From Leucogyrophana mollusca (Eukaryota; Basidiomycota; Agaricomycetes; Boletales), in assembly GCA_021014945.1 (NCBI GenBank), contig MU266379.1, positions 78,317-142,316 on the forward strand: a DNA stretch of 64,000 bases, given 5' to 3'. The position numbers and the translations under genes are program-made. Below are positions 1 through 12,300 of this stretch, in pieces. The notes beneath the pieces are model-generated. The model worked only from the letters and a program-made list of their open reading frames with translations, was not told the DNA's origin and did not search any database. Within the stretch, counting starts at the first letter, position 1; the number at the start of each line of letters is the position of its first letter.

Positions 1-626
1 AGCGAATGGAAGCCGACGAGCGGAAGAAAGAGAGAGAAGTAAAACTGACCGACCGACTACCACCCCCGAAGCGTTCACGCACCGGATGTAAGTGTAAAAC
101 ACTCGAAGCAAATGGCGAAAAACTCAACTTTATCGCAGGGTCGACCGCCAGCCAACCTAAGTCGCTTTTTCAGAAGACCAAGTCCGAGGCTTCAAAACTC
201 AAGAGGTCGATGTACGCCCCTCCCATGCTTCCTCCCATGCCACAGGGGAAGAAATTCCGCATCCTCCCGGGCGCCGCCAGCGCAAAACCACCACCACCAC
301 CTTCGAATATACCATCGAGTAGCCAGGTCACCGTGAAGACTGTAACGTATCATCGCCCACCCACTTCATTCGCACTTTCTGCTCCCGCTCCGAAATCTGA
401 CCCCCGACCCGCCACGCCCAAGAAGCCTGTCGCATCCTCACCGGTAGCTGTAAGCAATCCGAAATCACCCCCACTAACATCACCGCCTGCATCTGACTCC
501 CGAGCAACAAAACCTCCAATATCTGCCAAGAAGGACCCTATGGCCTCCCTCTTTATGCCGAAGCACCGAGCCCTTTCCCAACTGCCTGGACAGACGAGCA
601 CCACCCGGAGCGCCCCAGCCAGGTGA
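1..626 (+). CDS. Probable Elongin A, C-terminal exon (partial at window edge)
   Basis: The reading frame is open from the left edge of the window to a TGA at 624-626, so only the end of the gene is present. It is basic and rich in Pro, Ser and Lys, and has no membrane segment. It starts with a charged Lys/Glu/Arg helix-like segment, followed by a segment containing SLFQKTKSEASKLKRSMY and a PPMLPPMP motif. This order (charged helix, then QKTKSEASK and a Pro-rich Met segment) resembles the region after the Elongin A domain in fungal transcription elongation factor SIII subunit A. In other fungi Elongin A pairs with Elongin C in RNA polymerase II elongation or ubiquitin ligase complexes. The diagnostic Elongin A domain would lie outside the window, so the name is an inference. 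The ATG at 6 is in frame but need not be the true start. Confidence 0.42.
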   Translation, partial: RMEADERKKEREVKLTDRLPPPKRSRTGCKCKTLEANGEKLNFIAGSTASQPKSLFQKTKSEASKLKRSMYAPPMLPPMPQGKKFRILPGAASAKPPPPPSNIPSSSQVTVKTVTYHRPPTSFALSAPAPKSDPRPATPKKPVASSPVAVSNPKSPPLTSPPASDSRATKPPISAKKDPMASLFMPKHRALSQLPGQTSTTRSAPAR

Positions 627-1241
627 CCCCCCTTTTCGTTCACATTGCCTCTCCGAATCCTCAGTCGATCACCACCCCGACTTGTACTACCGTCTGTGTA
701 CCTGCACTACTCTATCTGCTGTGACCCTGCATTATCATAATCGTTATCTATTTGTTAGGCTATACTCTAGTTAGCATGTACCCTTGTATCCGCTAGCATG
801 AGTTCTTGAACTCGTCATCCACGGCCCAGACCATGGTCCGCAGGCGCAAGTTATTCATTGGCGACTACAAAGAGCATATGCCTTCCGGGCTTTCCGTCTG
901 TACCGGCGATCAATGAGAACTTCGAGAAGTTCTTCATTGTTGCCCATGACCGTTTTTCGCCTCCGAACTTGATCGAAAGTTCACGGCGATATCTGGGAGA
1001 AAGCGACGATGACGGGCTATGACATTGATTGAACACTATCTTAAAGTTCCCGTTAGGAATGCTACTGTAACACTCTATACTATTATGACATGTTATGAAC
1101 TTGAATGAATGGATTGAAATTGAGCGTTCGAATGATATGTGGTGTGCAATGGAGATAACCAGGTGTGAAAAGCAAAAACAGCGTTGAATATCGTAAGGAT
1201 GCCTTAGGTTAATCCGGGAACTCGAGCGACCAAAGGAGGCA
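627..1241. other. Gap between convergent genes (3' flanks)
   Basis: This 615 bp stretch separates two genes that run towards each other, so it should hold two 3' untranslated regions and polyadenylation sites. It is partly AT-rich (for example 735-790 and 1070-1140). The short open frames inside have no recognisable protein character. I see no RNA gene. Confidence 0.5.
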
Positions 1242-4235
1242 TTAGACCATCCCATCGCCTCGACCATCCCAGGGCTGTCGGATTTTCCCTTTGCCCTTCC
1301 CGCTCAGCTCCGGTTCGGTCTCCTCCAGCAAAGGCTCCATCATGTCGGCGGGTGGCGCCTCCCATATCCGTACGGTGTTGTCGTCAGAACAAGATGCGAA
1401 CATGCGCTCGTTCCGTGGGTTCCATGCAACCGAGTTCACGCTGCCCATGCCATGGCCAGACAGAACTTCGAGTAGCACACCAGTATCTCGGTGCCATACA
1501 TACACATTACGATCTAAAAAGCATTTATTGGTGAGGGATCCGCGGACCATAATAACGACGGAGACGACAATACCTTCACTTCCGCTCACGACGAAATTGC
1601 CGTCAATGCCTCCGAAACAACTCCGGATGACGTGGTGCCCTTGCCGCTGCCCTGTGAACTTGCGTGCCATGCGACCTGCGTCCAGGTCCCACAGGTGTAT
1701 TTCCTACAACGAAATAAGTAAGAATCGCCGTCTGTTTTTGCTGTGGAAAGTCACTTACATCAGGGGCGTGATTTATCAACGCATATCGCGAATCGTCCGA
1801 TATCTTGACGCTTGTCAGTTCGCCGTCCAATTGGACGGACCTGTCAAGCACAAGTAAGCTCACACAACGCCGCACACGAAGCGCAAGGGCCACTTACAGC
1901 TCAACTTGTTTCGTCTCCATGCTATATATGACCATCCGGTTTCCCGAACTGCGTTGGCCATTCGTTGGGGCCCCATTGCCACTACTTGCAAGGGGTTGTG
2001 AGCCATCACTGGGCGATGGTGGGAGGTATCCCATGCCAATAGTGACGAGTCGCTTGGAGTCGGGCGAAACGCCGATATCAGTCACTCGCATGTAAACGTT
2101 GCTCCACGATTCTCGCTGTTTACCATCCGAGTCCTGTTAAGTCAACCGCGTAAGAGAGGAAACAACACGAGAGAAAATGGCTACAGCGCGGACGCACCCA
2201 GGTGATAATCTTACGATCTAAACTTCCAGAGATGAAACCAGAACCATCCGGCAACCATGCTAACGCAGATACCGTCTCTTGATGCGAGTCAAGCGATCGA
2301 ATTCGAACTCCCGTCTAAAGAGTCTCGTCAAAACGCTAAGCGATGTCACAACGAATTATCAACATACCTCCGCGTTCCACAACATAATGAGATGATCAGC
2401 GCTGGTAAGCAGCACCTTGTCATCTAATGACCATGCAAGACATCCCACAGGATAGGGGTGCTCTTTCAGAATGAGCTCTGGCACGCACTCGCGTGACGCA
2501 GGTTCCAATTCGGGCTGTATTGTCGAAGTCAGAACATGATCGCTGAGCGCTGATAAAGGGAACTAACCCCGATACGCCATATGATTGCTGTCTTGTCCTT
2601 GCTCGCGCTCGCGAGAAAGTTTCCATTGTGGCTCCAAACTACATTCCACACCTCGTCTGTGTGCACGTCAAGGATTGTTGTCGTTACACGCGGGAAGGCT
2701 TCCTTATCGCACTGGTGGTCCATAAACAACGAGAACGAGGTCGAATTCGTTGGGGAGTTATGGTAGATGCAATGTTGTCGCTGATATTGACGCGACTGTG
2801 TAAGGAGGGTGGAAAACCGGCGGTCGGGGACCATGATGGATGCGGGTATATAATCTGCGAGGGCAAGCGCTCAAGTCAGTCACGTTTGTCGCAAGAGAGC
2901 GCCAGTTGATGGCCGCAGCAACGATATATTTGGAGAACACCTTACGCTGTAGATTTGTGAGAAGTTGTTGCCGTGAATGTCCAGAAGCGCCATCCCATCG
3001 CGCTCGTTGTCGTAGATCATCCGAATCAGAGCACATTATAAGACTATAAGAGTAATATAGTCAGCACTCGTCTTTCTTGCCGATCATTACACCCACCTTG
3101 AGAGAAAATGCAGTTCCTCAGGATCAACATTCAGGGGGGCCAATTCGTTGCGCAAAACATGGAGGGCGGCAGTGGTCTTGCGCGCCTCCAGCAGCTCAAG
3201 ATACTTCTGCTGGCCAATGAGAAACTTTGCCGCCTATAAATAGATACGTGAAATATCAGAAGCCATCCCATTGATGGCTTCGGAAGGAGCACGAACCCAG
3301 AGTGATTCCTCGTCAGCTACACCGAGCTGAATGAGAAGGGCCTCCGCACTGGCCCAAGAGGCGTCCATGATGTAGTTTCGGAAGCTCGACACGTCAGGCG
3401 ACTCTAAGGAGTAGCCCGACTCTGCTTCGAGTGTTGCAGCAGATTCGCTTTGAGTCGGTACGATGAGATGGTGGCCACATCAAGAAAAAGAAATGGTGAA
3501 CGCACATGTATCCTACGTCTCTCAAACTTTGTATGACTAATCTCACGAACTCTTCTCGGTCGACAAATGAGTCGTCATATAAAGATGTCCCTGGGAGTGA
3601 AACCCGCGCGATGGAGGACCTGTGGTTGTGTAATCCATTTCCGTTAGACGAGGGACCGCTGCTTGATCCATTCGATATGGGCGCGAAACCGCTGCCCTTG
3701 GTATGACCGTTGGACGGCCCAGTCTTGTCCATTGTGAGACAAGACGGTCCGGCCTCAGGAGTGGAAGCCAGCGAAGTTGACAGTACAGAGCTTTTGTCTG
3801 CGTCTGGGACCCGCATAACGCTTGAGGATGTTTCAGGAATGCAAATAGCGTGACCTAATGCGATGAGAGAGGACGGAGACGAAGCGTCGGCTATAGAATG
3901 ATCGATTCTTTGTCTCTTGTGAGCCCGAGAGGGTTCTGAATCTGTACAAAATATAATCGCCACGAGCCAGATTGTGAGTGGATGTGATTGACACTGAAAA
4001 TGAAATGATCGAGTACCGCACCTGTCGATGGAGCAGGGAGTGCGTCAGCCTCAGATTCCTCGAGCTGAGACCTAGGTCGAGACGAAGGTATCAGGGAAGT
4101 GGCTTGGTGTGCTCGTACAACAGCAGGACTGGACCCCGAAGGTAAGGAGCTGGTATTGGCGGTTAATGTAGTGGATTCCAGAGCTGAGGATGCCTCAGGG
4201 CGAGTAGGACGGGTGTCCCGTGTAGCGTTCAGCTG
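1242..4235 (-). CDS. WDR26/Gid7-type WD40 protein of the GID/CTLH E3 ligase
   Basis: This is a multi-exon gene read right to left. From the N-terminus it shows a Ser/Pro-rich disordered region (about 4230-3620), then a LisH motif (EFVRLVIQSLRDVGY near 3550 continuing as TLEAESGYSLESPDV near 3400), and a CTLH region (EEARKTTAALHVLRNELAPL type, about 3230-3000). A link with SVM..DRRFSTLL and QCDKEAFP motifs follows, then WD40 blades running to the stop at 1242. The last blade reads NSVAWNPRNERMFASC and ends in IWEAP. LisH-CTLH-WD40 order and the linker are diagnostic of WDR26/Gid7, which helps the GID/CTLH ubiquitin ligase select substrates. The extreme 5' end is unresolved: the frame upstream of about 4235 hits a stop without an ATG, so a further 5' exon joined at the acceptor near 4230 is likely. 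Confidence 0.88.
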
Positions 4236-5696
4236 AGTAAGTGAATCAATTGTGACAGAATGATAATTCCGAGTACGTTTATTTCATAGGCTGTCTGTGG
4301 CTGTTGTTGGACACAAAGAAGGCGATTATTGGCAGATTTGAAGGATAACAAGAGAGAACAGATGGATATGTGGACAGCTGAAGGGCACTTGAGAGGTGCT
4401 GCTGGTCCCAGTATGGCAGATCCGCCTCGCGTGCTTGTATTCGCACGCAAGAACTCCTCCAAACCACGACCTTTACGCTGCAATATTACTCCAGTCCACG
4501 TCCCATCTTCGAAAATAATACACTATGTGTCGTAAATACCTCAGAGAACCGCGGCTAATACTGCGTAGTTATTTTCTGGTCCATCACTCAAGCTGATGAA
4601 CGCCTGCGGCGGGATCCGTTGGCTTATCTCCCCTTGCTACAGAACACGTTTCAAACGTCCCATCGGATATCTTTTATAAGTTGATGGAAATCATTCCGTT
4701 CCATTCTACACGGGTCTACAAACTACACGTTTCTTCATGCAGGCGCCTGATGCGATCCGACTTGCGGCACCTCATACTATTATGCCCACTGCTTCTCGCG
4801 CTTCTCCGAGTACCCATGGAGTCCTGGTGTCTGAGACCTGTCATTTATCAACAACACTGCTCCGCCGACACAAGAAGCACGTTGCTACCGGTTGTCGTGC
4901 ACGTTCTTTCTGTTGTAGGGGACGAACTTGTAAAGAGAGCGGTACGAGAGGCTCGGGGGAGCGCATCCTTATCGGGTAACAAAGAAGGGAATGCCGGAAT
5001 TCCGGTCCCGCCGCGGTTCCGGACATTGCCTTAAACAGAGAGCTTCGCCCGGCACACAACAAGCTATTCGCTCAAAGTTCACTGGTATCGACAATATTTG
5101 CCTGTGAAAACGGCAAAGGCATAATGATTGCGTGAAGTGTATACGTAGAAACTACCGCTGCTCCAAGACTAGTAAGTTACAGTGGGGATGTAATGGGTCC
5201 GTTTTTTGCTATTCCTTTCTTTTCGATTGCGATAAGCGTGGCTAGTAAAGACATAAAAGGTGAAGGGATGTTGCTGCGTATGGTAAATACGATGAATGCG
5301 TTTGGATTTTCGAATGTGAGGGGGTTACGATAGATAGATAAGGTGGAATGGGTGATGCGAAGGTCGAGAATGATGTGATTTTCCGTCGTGTCAGAACACC
5401 TACTTGAAGTCATAGATATGATACGTATGTCTGTGAAGTAAGGAGAGTTTATGCCGAGGTTTTGTGCGCAATGCGAAAAAAAGGAGAACGGAAAGGTCGT
5501 GGAGGCGAAGGGATTAGCCCGATCTATGTCGTGAGTGATAGCCAGCCAATTCACGTCCTTCGCCATGCTTTTAGGTTGCCGTCGACCATGAAATTGCCAG
5601 GTGACGGACCGAGTGTCGAAAATATATGAGTGTGGATGATAGAGAGAAAACGTGTGATTTTTGGGCGTATAAAGATGGATCCATGACCGTGCGATG
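4236..5696. other. Gene-free interval
   Basis: About 1.4 kb between the 5' end of the WDR26-like gene and the 3' end of the serine-rich gene. It probably holds the WDR26-like promoter and first exon (about 4240-4500) and the 3' flank of the next gene (5170-5696). Open frames up to 180 codons occur on both strands but have no recognisable domains. Confidence 0.4.
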
Positions 5697-6878
5697 CTAC
5701 CAGTGGCCGGCGGCGGCACTTAGAACGGGACCTCGCGAGCGTTCACGTTCACGCTCCCTCAGTCCACTCCTGCCGTTCCCATACCCCGGCGCATCGCGTG
5801 ATGAACCCGGGCCGTCAAGCTCGTTGGTCCTGACTCGACCCCTTGCTTGACGAGCCTGGCTCCCAGAAACGGTGTTCACGGCGCCGTCTTCGAACTCGTG
5901 CATAGACATCATCTTCGGCAATGGAGAACTATTGCGCCGCGCCGCTGGTCGGCCACGGGGCATGGGCGCAGAAGCCCAGTCGAACACCTGCTGGACGGTG
6001 CTTGCACTGTCTTGGCGACCACGAGGGCCAGGCACCAAGGTTTGCTGGCGGGGACGAGAGCGCGAGCGGGACCGAGATTGGGAGCGACGACTGCTCCGCG
6101 AACTATCCGGCTCTCGTCGCCGCCCACGGGGAGTCGCCTCTAGTGCGAATCGAAGGCCAGATGCAGCTAGCAACGAAGCTAATTTTGGGGTAGGTGGAGA
6201 AGACCGAGTATCGAGATTGGCGGCGTTCCCCGAAGAAGAGGATAGGGGAGGCGAATTACGTTGCGGAGAGCTGACTTGCAAGAGAGAAAAGTATGCTGGG
6301 AGACTCGCACGGTTGCGGGTCCTTTTAGTTTTGGACGTGACGGTCAGCTTGTCTTTCTCCCGCTCTCGCTCCGAGGGATACTCATCCACCAGCTGTGGAG
6401 GTGAAGCATCATTGACGAGCTCGAGGTCGTCGTCATCGGTCGAAGACGGGACCTGTCCATAGCTGGAGCTGGACGTTGACGATGTTCGTCGGTGAAGGAG
6501 AGGTATGGTGGAACGGTTATTAGTGGTGGACGGGCGTCGAGTATAGTTTAAGCCGGAGGGTTTAGTTTGGTGGAGAAGACCTGCAGAGCGAACGCTCCCT
6601 TCAACGTTTCCGTCCACGAAGTCCCCTTCGCACGAATATTCGTCATCAATGGCGACGATGGCGTTGAATTCTTCTTCACCATCGGTGAACACCGACCCCG
6701 AGAACGAGGAGGTGGAGGACGAGGAAGAGTACCTATCCCGCTTTTGGAAATTACTGAGGGCATTTCCAAGTGCAGACGGGACGAGTGCTGGGACATCTCC
6801 GCCCATAGTGTAATCTAGGTACGGAGAAGAAAGAGCGCTGCTGGCAGAGGAAATTGACGGGGACGTGAAAGCGTCCAA
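5697..6878 (-). CDS. Serine/arginine-rich low-complexity protein, unknown function
   Basis: A single uninterrupted frame of 393 codons, start at 6878 and TAG at 5697. I do not recognise it. The composition is strongly biased. The first 120 residues are rich in Ser and acidic residues (DGEEEFNAIVAIDDEY). The middle has a hydrophobic SLPAYFSLLQVSS patch, a possible conserved short motif. The second half has an RS-like run (RRSQSRSRSRSRPR) and PRGR repeats. There is no signal peptide or membrane segment. The bias towards Ser-Arg dipeptides and basic clusters would fit a nuclear or phosphorylated regulatory protein, but that is only inference. Uniform third-position usage and the absence of stops over 1.18 kb support a real gene. 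Confidence 0.68.
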   Translation of the reverse strand: MDAFTSPSISSASSALSSPYLDYTMGGDVPALVPSALGNALSNFQKRDRYSSSSSTSSFSGSVFTDGEEEFNAIVAIDDEYSCEGDFVDGNVEGSVRSAGLLHQTKPSGLNYTRRPSTTNNRSTIPLLHRRTSSTSSSSYGQVPSSTDDDDLELVNDASPPQLVDEYPSEREREKDKLTVTSKTKRTRNRASLPAYFSLLQVSSPQRNSPPLSSSSGNAANLDTRSSPPTPKLASLLAASGLRFALEATPRGRRREPDSSRSSRRSQSRSRSRSRPRQQTLVPGPRGRQDSASTVQQVFDWASAPMPRGRPAARRNSSPLPKMMSMHEFEDGAVNTVSGSQARQARGRVRTNELDGPGSSRDAPGYGNGRSGLRERERERSRGPVLSAAAGHW

Positions 6879-9306
6879 GTTTTCGCACTCGTCAGAACAG
6901 TACGCACGACTTTATAAAGAAAGAAAATCGTGGTCAGGGACGGCAGGCCACGCCTTAAAGAAAGATACCTACCCGTCGTCGGCGAGGTGCTTTGAGCATG
7001 TGAGACAGATCTCCTCGAACATGAGGCTTGTTGTGTAACTGGGCTAACCACGAGGAAGTAAGCCAAGACTCGCTTGGTGTGGAGAGCACCGGTGTCGTTG
7101 CTGGCAGCGTTGGGATGTCGGGCGTTGGTGGGACGTTGGGGAGAAGAGCTGGCACTTTCGGGTGACCTTAAATATGGGGACGGCACAGGAGGAATGGAAA
7201 ATTGGTAAATTAGAATAAATTCAAGAAAGGAAAGTGACTCAAATCTGGACAAGACCAGTCACATGTGACTCACCAAAAGTAAACCCAGAATATTGCGTCA
7301 CACACATCACACCAGATCACACACATCTAATCTAACCGCGAGGGTAACCGACTCGCGAACCGACGCTTTGCGATTCGTGATTGGTTCACAACATGCTTCC
7401 CTCACCAGAAATTAAATCATTGTTCTCCTTCTCGCCATAACGCGTGTTTTTGCGTTTTTTCCCTATTTCTCAGCCAGAGTCTCGTGTTTGTCAGTGTCAC
7501 GCCTTCAGGGTGTCTTCAGGCTCAAACGTGCTGTTACCTCGTTTCGGCTTTCCGCCAGCCTAAAATGTCCGGCATCTGCGGATGGATGATATCACCTTCG
7601 TCGCACGTTTGATTGCGCGACCTGACATCTCGACTCCATTTTCACGAGAGAACGCGTGAGCTGTTCGCAATGTATTGGTGGGGAAGCCTGTGGTACATAC
7701 AGATCGCTTATTGAACGCCTCGAGGCCTCAATGTGCGTGCACTGAACTTATTGAGATGTGATTTGCAAAACATCACACCTGGGTTGGCCTGTTGTCAATG
7801 GGCATCGGTATCGGCATCAATCCGCCCCAAAACCCTTCTCCAATAAATCTGTGCTCTTGTGAAGTGTGCTGTTTTCATATCGCTCATACACGATGGAATC
7901 AGCCTTCGCCCACGTTCTACGTTGTTCTGTGTGACGGATGCTGCATGCTTTGCACATGTCTGACCTTCACCACCTCACATTTAGAAGGCCATTCCCAAGG
8001 GCAACCGCATCACATCTTAGCGAAGAGCCCGCCCTCCGTCGATATCACCCGTGGCCTTGGAGATAAAGCCGCGAAATGTCTAGAGTATCACTATCAGTGC
8101 AGTTGCACAATAGGTCAAGTCTTCTGCGATTTATTTAGCCCATCCTAGCCGTATTCACCGTTCACGTCCCGCAATTTCGAGGTGTTGGGCAACTCCGGAA
8201 CTCACCGCGGCCCTTTCTCAGTCTCTCAGAGTCATCGTCACCAGTCTGCAATTAGAAACTATTACGCTTGTGCCCCAAAATATTTTGGACCTCGGGTCAC
8301 AGCGCAGGGTGAGAACCAGTCCAGTCACAGCCGCATCAGTTCTGGTCCTCCCCGTCCGGTTGCCATTCTCAGAGTCTCAAACGCTCCAAATGTCTGGGCT
8401 TCCGGGGTCTCTAAGTCTGCTAAAACGTCGAGATGTCTTGTCGTCCGCACACGCTCAATTTTCTTTCAGGACCGGTATCGATGAGGAGCTCTGTTGCCCT
8501 TTTCTCATCATCGTAATCGGAGGTCACACTGTCGCAGCGTCACAGGCACTATCGTTCATTGACCGACACGTCGACACGCTTGCTCCACACTGCCATGGGC
8601 GCAGCTGCGCGTGACAGATGTCATTCGAACTGGCCTGTGTCCGGTGCCACGGTTTACATTCGAGGAACCGCCCGAAGTTCTCGATCTTGTGAACCTCATG
8701 GCACACAGTTTACCTCTGTGGGAAAGGATTATTTAAGCCTCGATCGAACCATTGCTTCTGCCGCGGCACTCCGCACTATACGAGCAGGTTCCAATCTCTA
8801 GAACTCTGCCCCCACATTGAACTTTACGGGAGCCGGATACCTAGTGCTATGTACGTACAGGCAACCACAAATGATTGCCAGAACCAAAGAACAATGAGCC
8901 TGGAACCAGGAAATTTTCTGGGATTTTCTTCATGTCCTTCTGTCTGAGGCTTGAAACAGCTGAAGTTTAAAACAAGGGAAGGGAGCAAATTTTGATGCAG
9001 ATCAGAGAACAATGGCATCGGGGAATGAAGGAACACTTCCGGGATGCCACACAGGTACGCCAGGGCCCCCATGTCGTGATTGAGCTTGTAACAAACGGAA
9101 ATAGACATAGCAAGCACCCATATGAGTCCACATGTCCAGGCTATCCTTATCTTGTCCTAGCAAAGTTAGCAAAGTGGTTCAGGTCCACTACAAATACTTA
9201 GTACGCCCAAGCCTCAGGTGGCTGGATCAACTGACTCTACAAAGGCCACCTTCATTGCAAATTCACCAGAAGATCAAAGTACACACCATCGCCAGAAAAT
9301 CCGAAA
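6879..9306. other. Long gene-free interval
   Basis: This 2.4 kb interval is the longest here without a convincing gene. The right part (about 8800-9300) is the 3' flank of the Vps54 gene and the left part (6879-7300) the promoter side of the serine-rich gene. Several frames of 70 to 145 codons exist on both strands, but none has a domain, signal peptide or plausible splice pattern. The 7430-8800 portion is not strongly AT-rich. It could hold a non-coding transcript or a fast-evolving small gene; nothing specific can be supported. Confidence 0.4.
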
Positions 9307-12300
9307 TTAGCTACCGCCCGACAAATCCGACACCTCTCGACCGTTGCGACCATTAGTGTTGGACTTCTCTTCCGCCGTTGACACCGAGGTCACCAGATCG
9401 GAGTTTGCCCGTGAGTGATCGCTGGGCGACTCTGCCCCATTTGAGGCCAAAGGATCCGCATCCGCAGTATTTGGTAGATGAGCCTCCTTCTTGCCTTCCG
9501 TCTCGGCAATTCCTTCCACTTGTTTAAAGCCGAGCGCTGAACTGCCTCGCGGTGGTCGGACTACTGCATCTACATCAGCGCCCTGCTTTTCCTCCCCGGC
9601 ATCGCCATTAGCAGACTTCTCATGGGGAAACGACGGCGTGGGGGACGGCGCCGGCGACGTAACAGGAGCCGGAAGGGGCTTGTCCGATTTATAGCTATCT
9701 TTCCGTGACAGAAGTCCCCTGATACGCTCGTTTGGACTTGCAGTTGCTCGAATGTTGCTCAGCGCCGACTTACGAGGCACGGGTTTCTCAGATACGAGGG
9801 TTTCCAGCATGGTCGTTGGTGCATTGACATTCTTGAGCAAGGAAAGCTTTTGGTGCAGGTATTGGGCGTCTGCGAGGAGTCTGCATGAAATTATCAGTAA
9901 CGTCAGTCGGGCGGGAACGGAATGGCGCCCCACCTGTCTTTGGCTTCTTGGCTTAGAAGATCAATCTTAGTGTATTCTTCAGAGAGTCGGTGATTGATCG
10001 CGGCGAAGACCTGTGACATGACATACTGTACAACGAGTTTAGAGGTTTTGAGATTGGCGCTCAAAGGATGCATTAGCGTAGGCCAGACGAACCTCGACGA
10101 CGGGTGGCGAAAGATACCGCGATAACACCTTGTGCAACGTGACGGTCTCTTTGACTAACAGTTCCATGTAGTCATTGGGACCCTGCTTTTGGTTCGGCGT
10201 ATCCCAGTTGACGGCCTTAGCAGAGGGTGATTTAGGATGAAATGGATCACCGTCGTGATCAGTTACGGAAACGAGATACACCCACCTGCAGTGACTTGAC
10301 ATGTGCACTAATTCGGTCGCCCATGATAGCAATTAATTTAGAATGGATTTCATTCTGGTGCTCTTGAAAGTCCTAACCGCGGTTAATGCCGTTTGTGAGT
10401 TGCTTGACACCGTGGCGCAATGATACGTGAAAAGCACGCACCCGCTTCAGTTTGTCAAATTCTACGAGCATCACCGCTTGGTTGGGGCTAAGATGACGTC
10501 TAAATGTTTCTCGCACGTATGGTATAAGAACAACCATGATCGAAAGTGACTGCGAGGCTAGTGCTGAGACACGGAGAAAACGTGAGAAGCGAAGGGATAT
10601 AGACTCGAATGAACGATGCCCACCCAGGTGCTTTGCGGTGATATTTCGCAAGCCTGCTGATCGCATGGCGCCAGCGCCCAATACGACTTGGCAAGTTCTC
10701 GAGTTGAATGCTTTCAAAAACTCTATAACGCGGCCCATCGTGTCGGTATTTAGCATCGGCAAATTGACAACAACTTTGAGATAATCCAAAAGGAGGGCAA
10801 GAACTTCCCCAGTTGCCGAGACACAGAAGTATGGTCGTTCCTCGATACGGAGATACTTCGACGAAGAGGAGGATCCGTTCATCTTGCTGGGCGTAGGGGA
10901 TGAAGGCTGTGATGGAACCCCGTTAGGGGGAGACGGTGTCGCCAGCGAGGCGGAAGCATCCGAATTGACGATCAAGTCAGGGGAATCACGGACAGCGGAA
11001 TCGGCCAGGACATCCGCCATGTGCTGGAGAGGAGGGGATACATCCATCGGATTCCACTGTTCGTCTTCGACAAGTTTGGCGGATTGGTTTATCCGTGCTT
11101 GATGAAAGGCCTGCAGGAATGCCTTCGCCTGTGCATAACGAAAGGGGTGAATACAACACCGCTTTCCAACATCGACGGTAACTCCTGACCTGCCCGAGGA
11201 TCGCCCCTCTAAGACCCATTATCATCCGTTGGCATATGACCTCGCATTTCACTACGAAACCCCATGATTCATTGAAGAGAACCAAGAAGCTCGGTAAGTC
11301 GAGCTGCGCATGCTGTTCTGAGCGATATGCAATCAGTTTCGCTGCCAGTTTGTTGGACAAGTCCGCTTCCGAGGATAATATGTCCGAGAGCTCTTCTCTC
11401 AGCGAAGGAATGTCTATCGATGAGCTACGTGTCCTACATGAGGGAATAGAGGGGGGGCGTTAGCAAAGTTAGCGAAGAAGCGGATTGATTGGCCAGAGCC
11501 AACAAACGAGATGCTTACTGCAAGGCTTCAAGCACCTCTAGAAGTATGTCATTCTGCGCTTTGAGACCTTCTACGCCATTCAGAAGGCTCCTATACACCG
11601 TGGAAAGAAGAGATATGAAGTCGCCATGCGCCTTGGAACGTAAGTGATTCGCAAGCCCACTGTGGAAAGGGGGTGAAGTCTCTGCTTAATCACAGAGAAC
11701 TTGTCGATGACTTACCTTGGCGCCCCCTTAGAACCCTTGCTATCTTCTTCCTCAATATCGAAAGACGACAAGTGCTGAAAGTTATTCCAGTAAGATGTCT
11801 GCAATTGTGTTTAACGATACGCTTACTCGCTTAATAACGCCCCTCGTTTCATTCATCACCACTTCTCTCCACGAAACAGTCGCTTCGCGAATGCCCTTGG
11901 TTCGCAGAAGGCCTTGCAGCAAAGGCCGTAGTCTGTCTTTCAGGGTCACATTGTGACTTGCATCTGCGGAATCAGAAGTTCCATTGACACGATCTAGGAG
12001 GTCCAACTTCAGAACGTTCGCCAGATCCGTAGTCAACGAGGAGGCTATCTCCATAGTTAGGGTCCGAAGGTGTGACGGGAGAGAAGCGAAAGCATGAAGT
12101 GAAGACAGTGGTATGGATAATTTGGTATGCTGCGTCGAGCCGCGGCTTTCAGCTTCAGACGGTGGCGACTCTGGAGTTGAAGGGAGTGGAGACAATCGAC
12201 CATTACTCTTTCCAGGTAAAGACAGCTGAGGCTGCGGTCGAGCCGCCGAAGGTGTCAAAGGTGGATGGGTGGGAGGAAGCTCCCAGAGTGCTTCCACACT

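Noticed and set aside
5177..5719. 180-codon open frame on the minus strand
   Set aside because: It lies in the 3' flank of the serine-rich gene. No domain, signal peptide or family resemblance; AT-rich composition makes chance likely.
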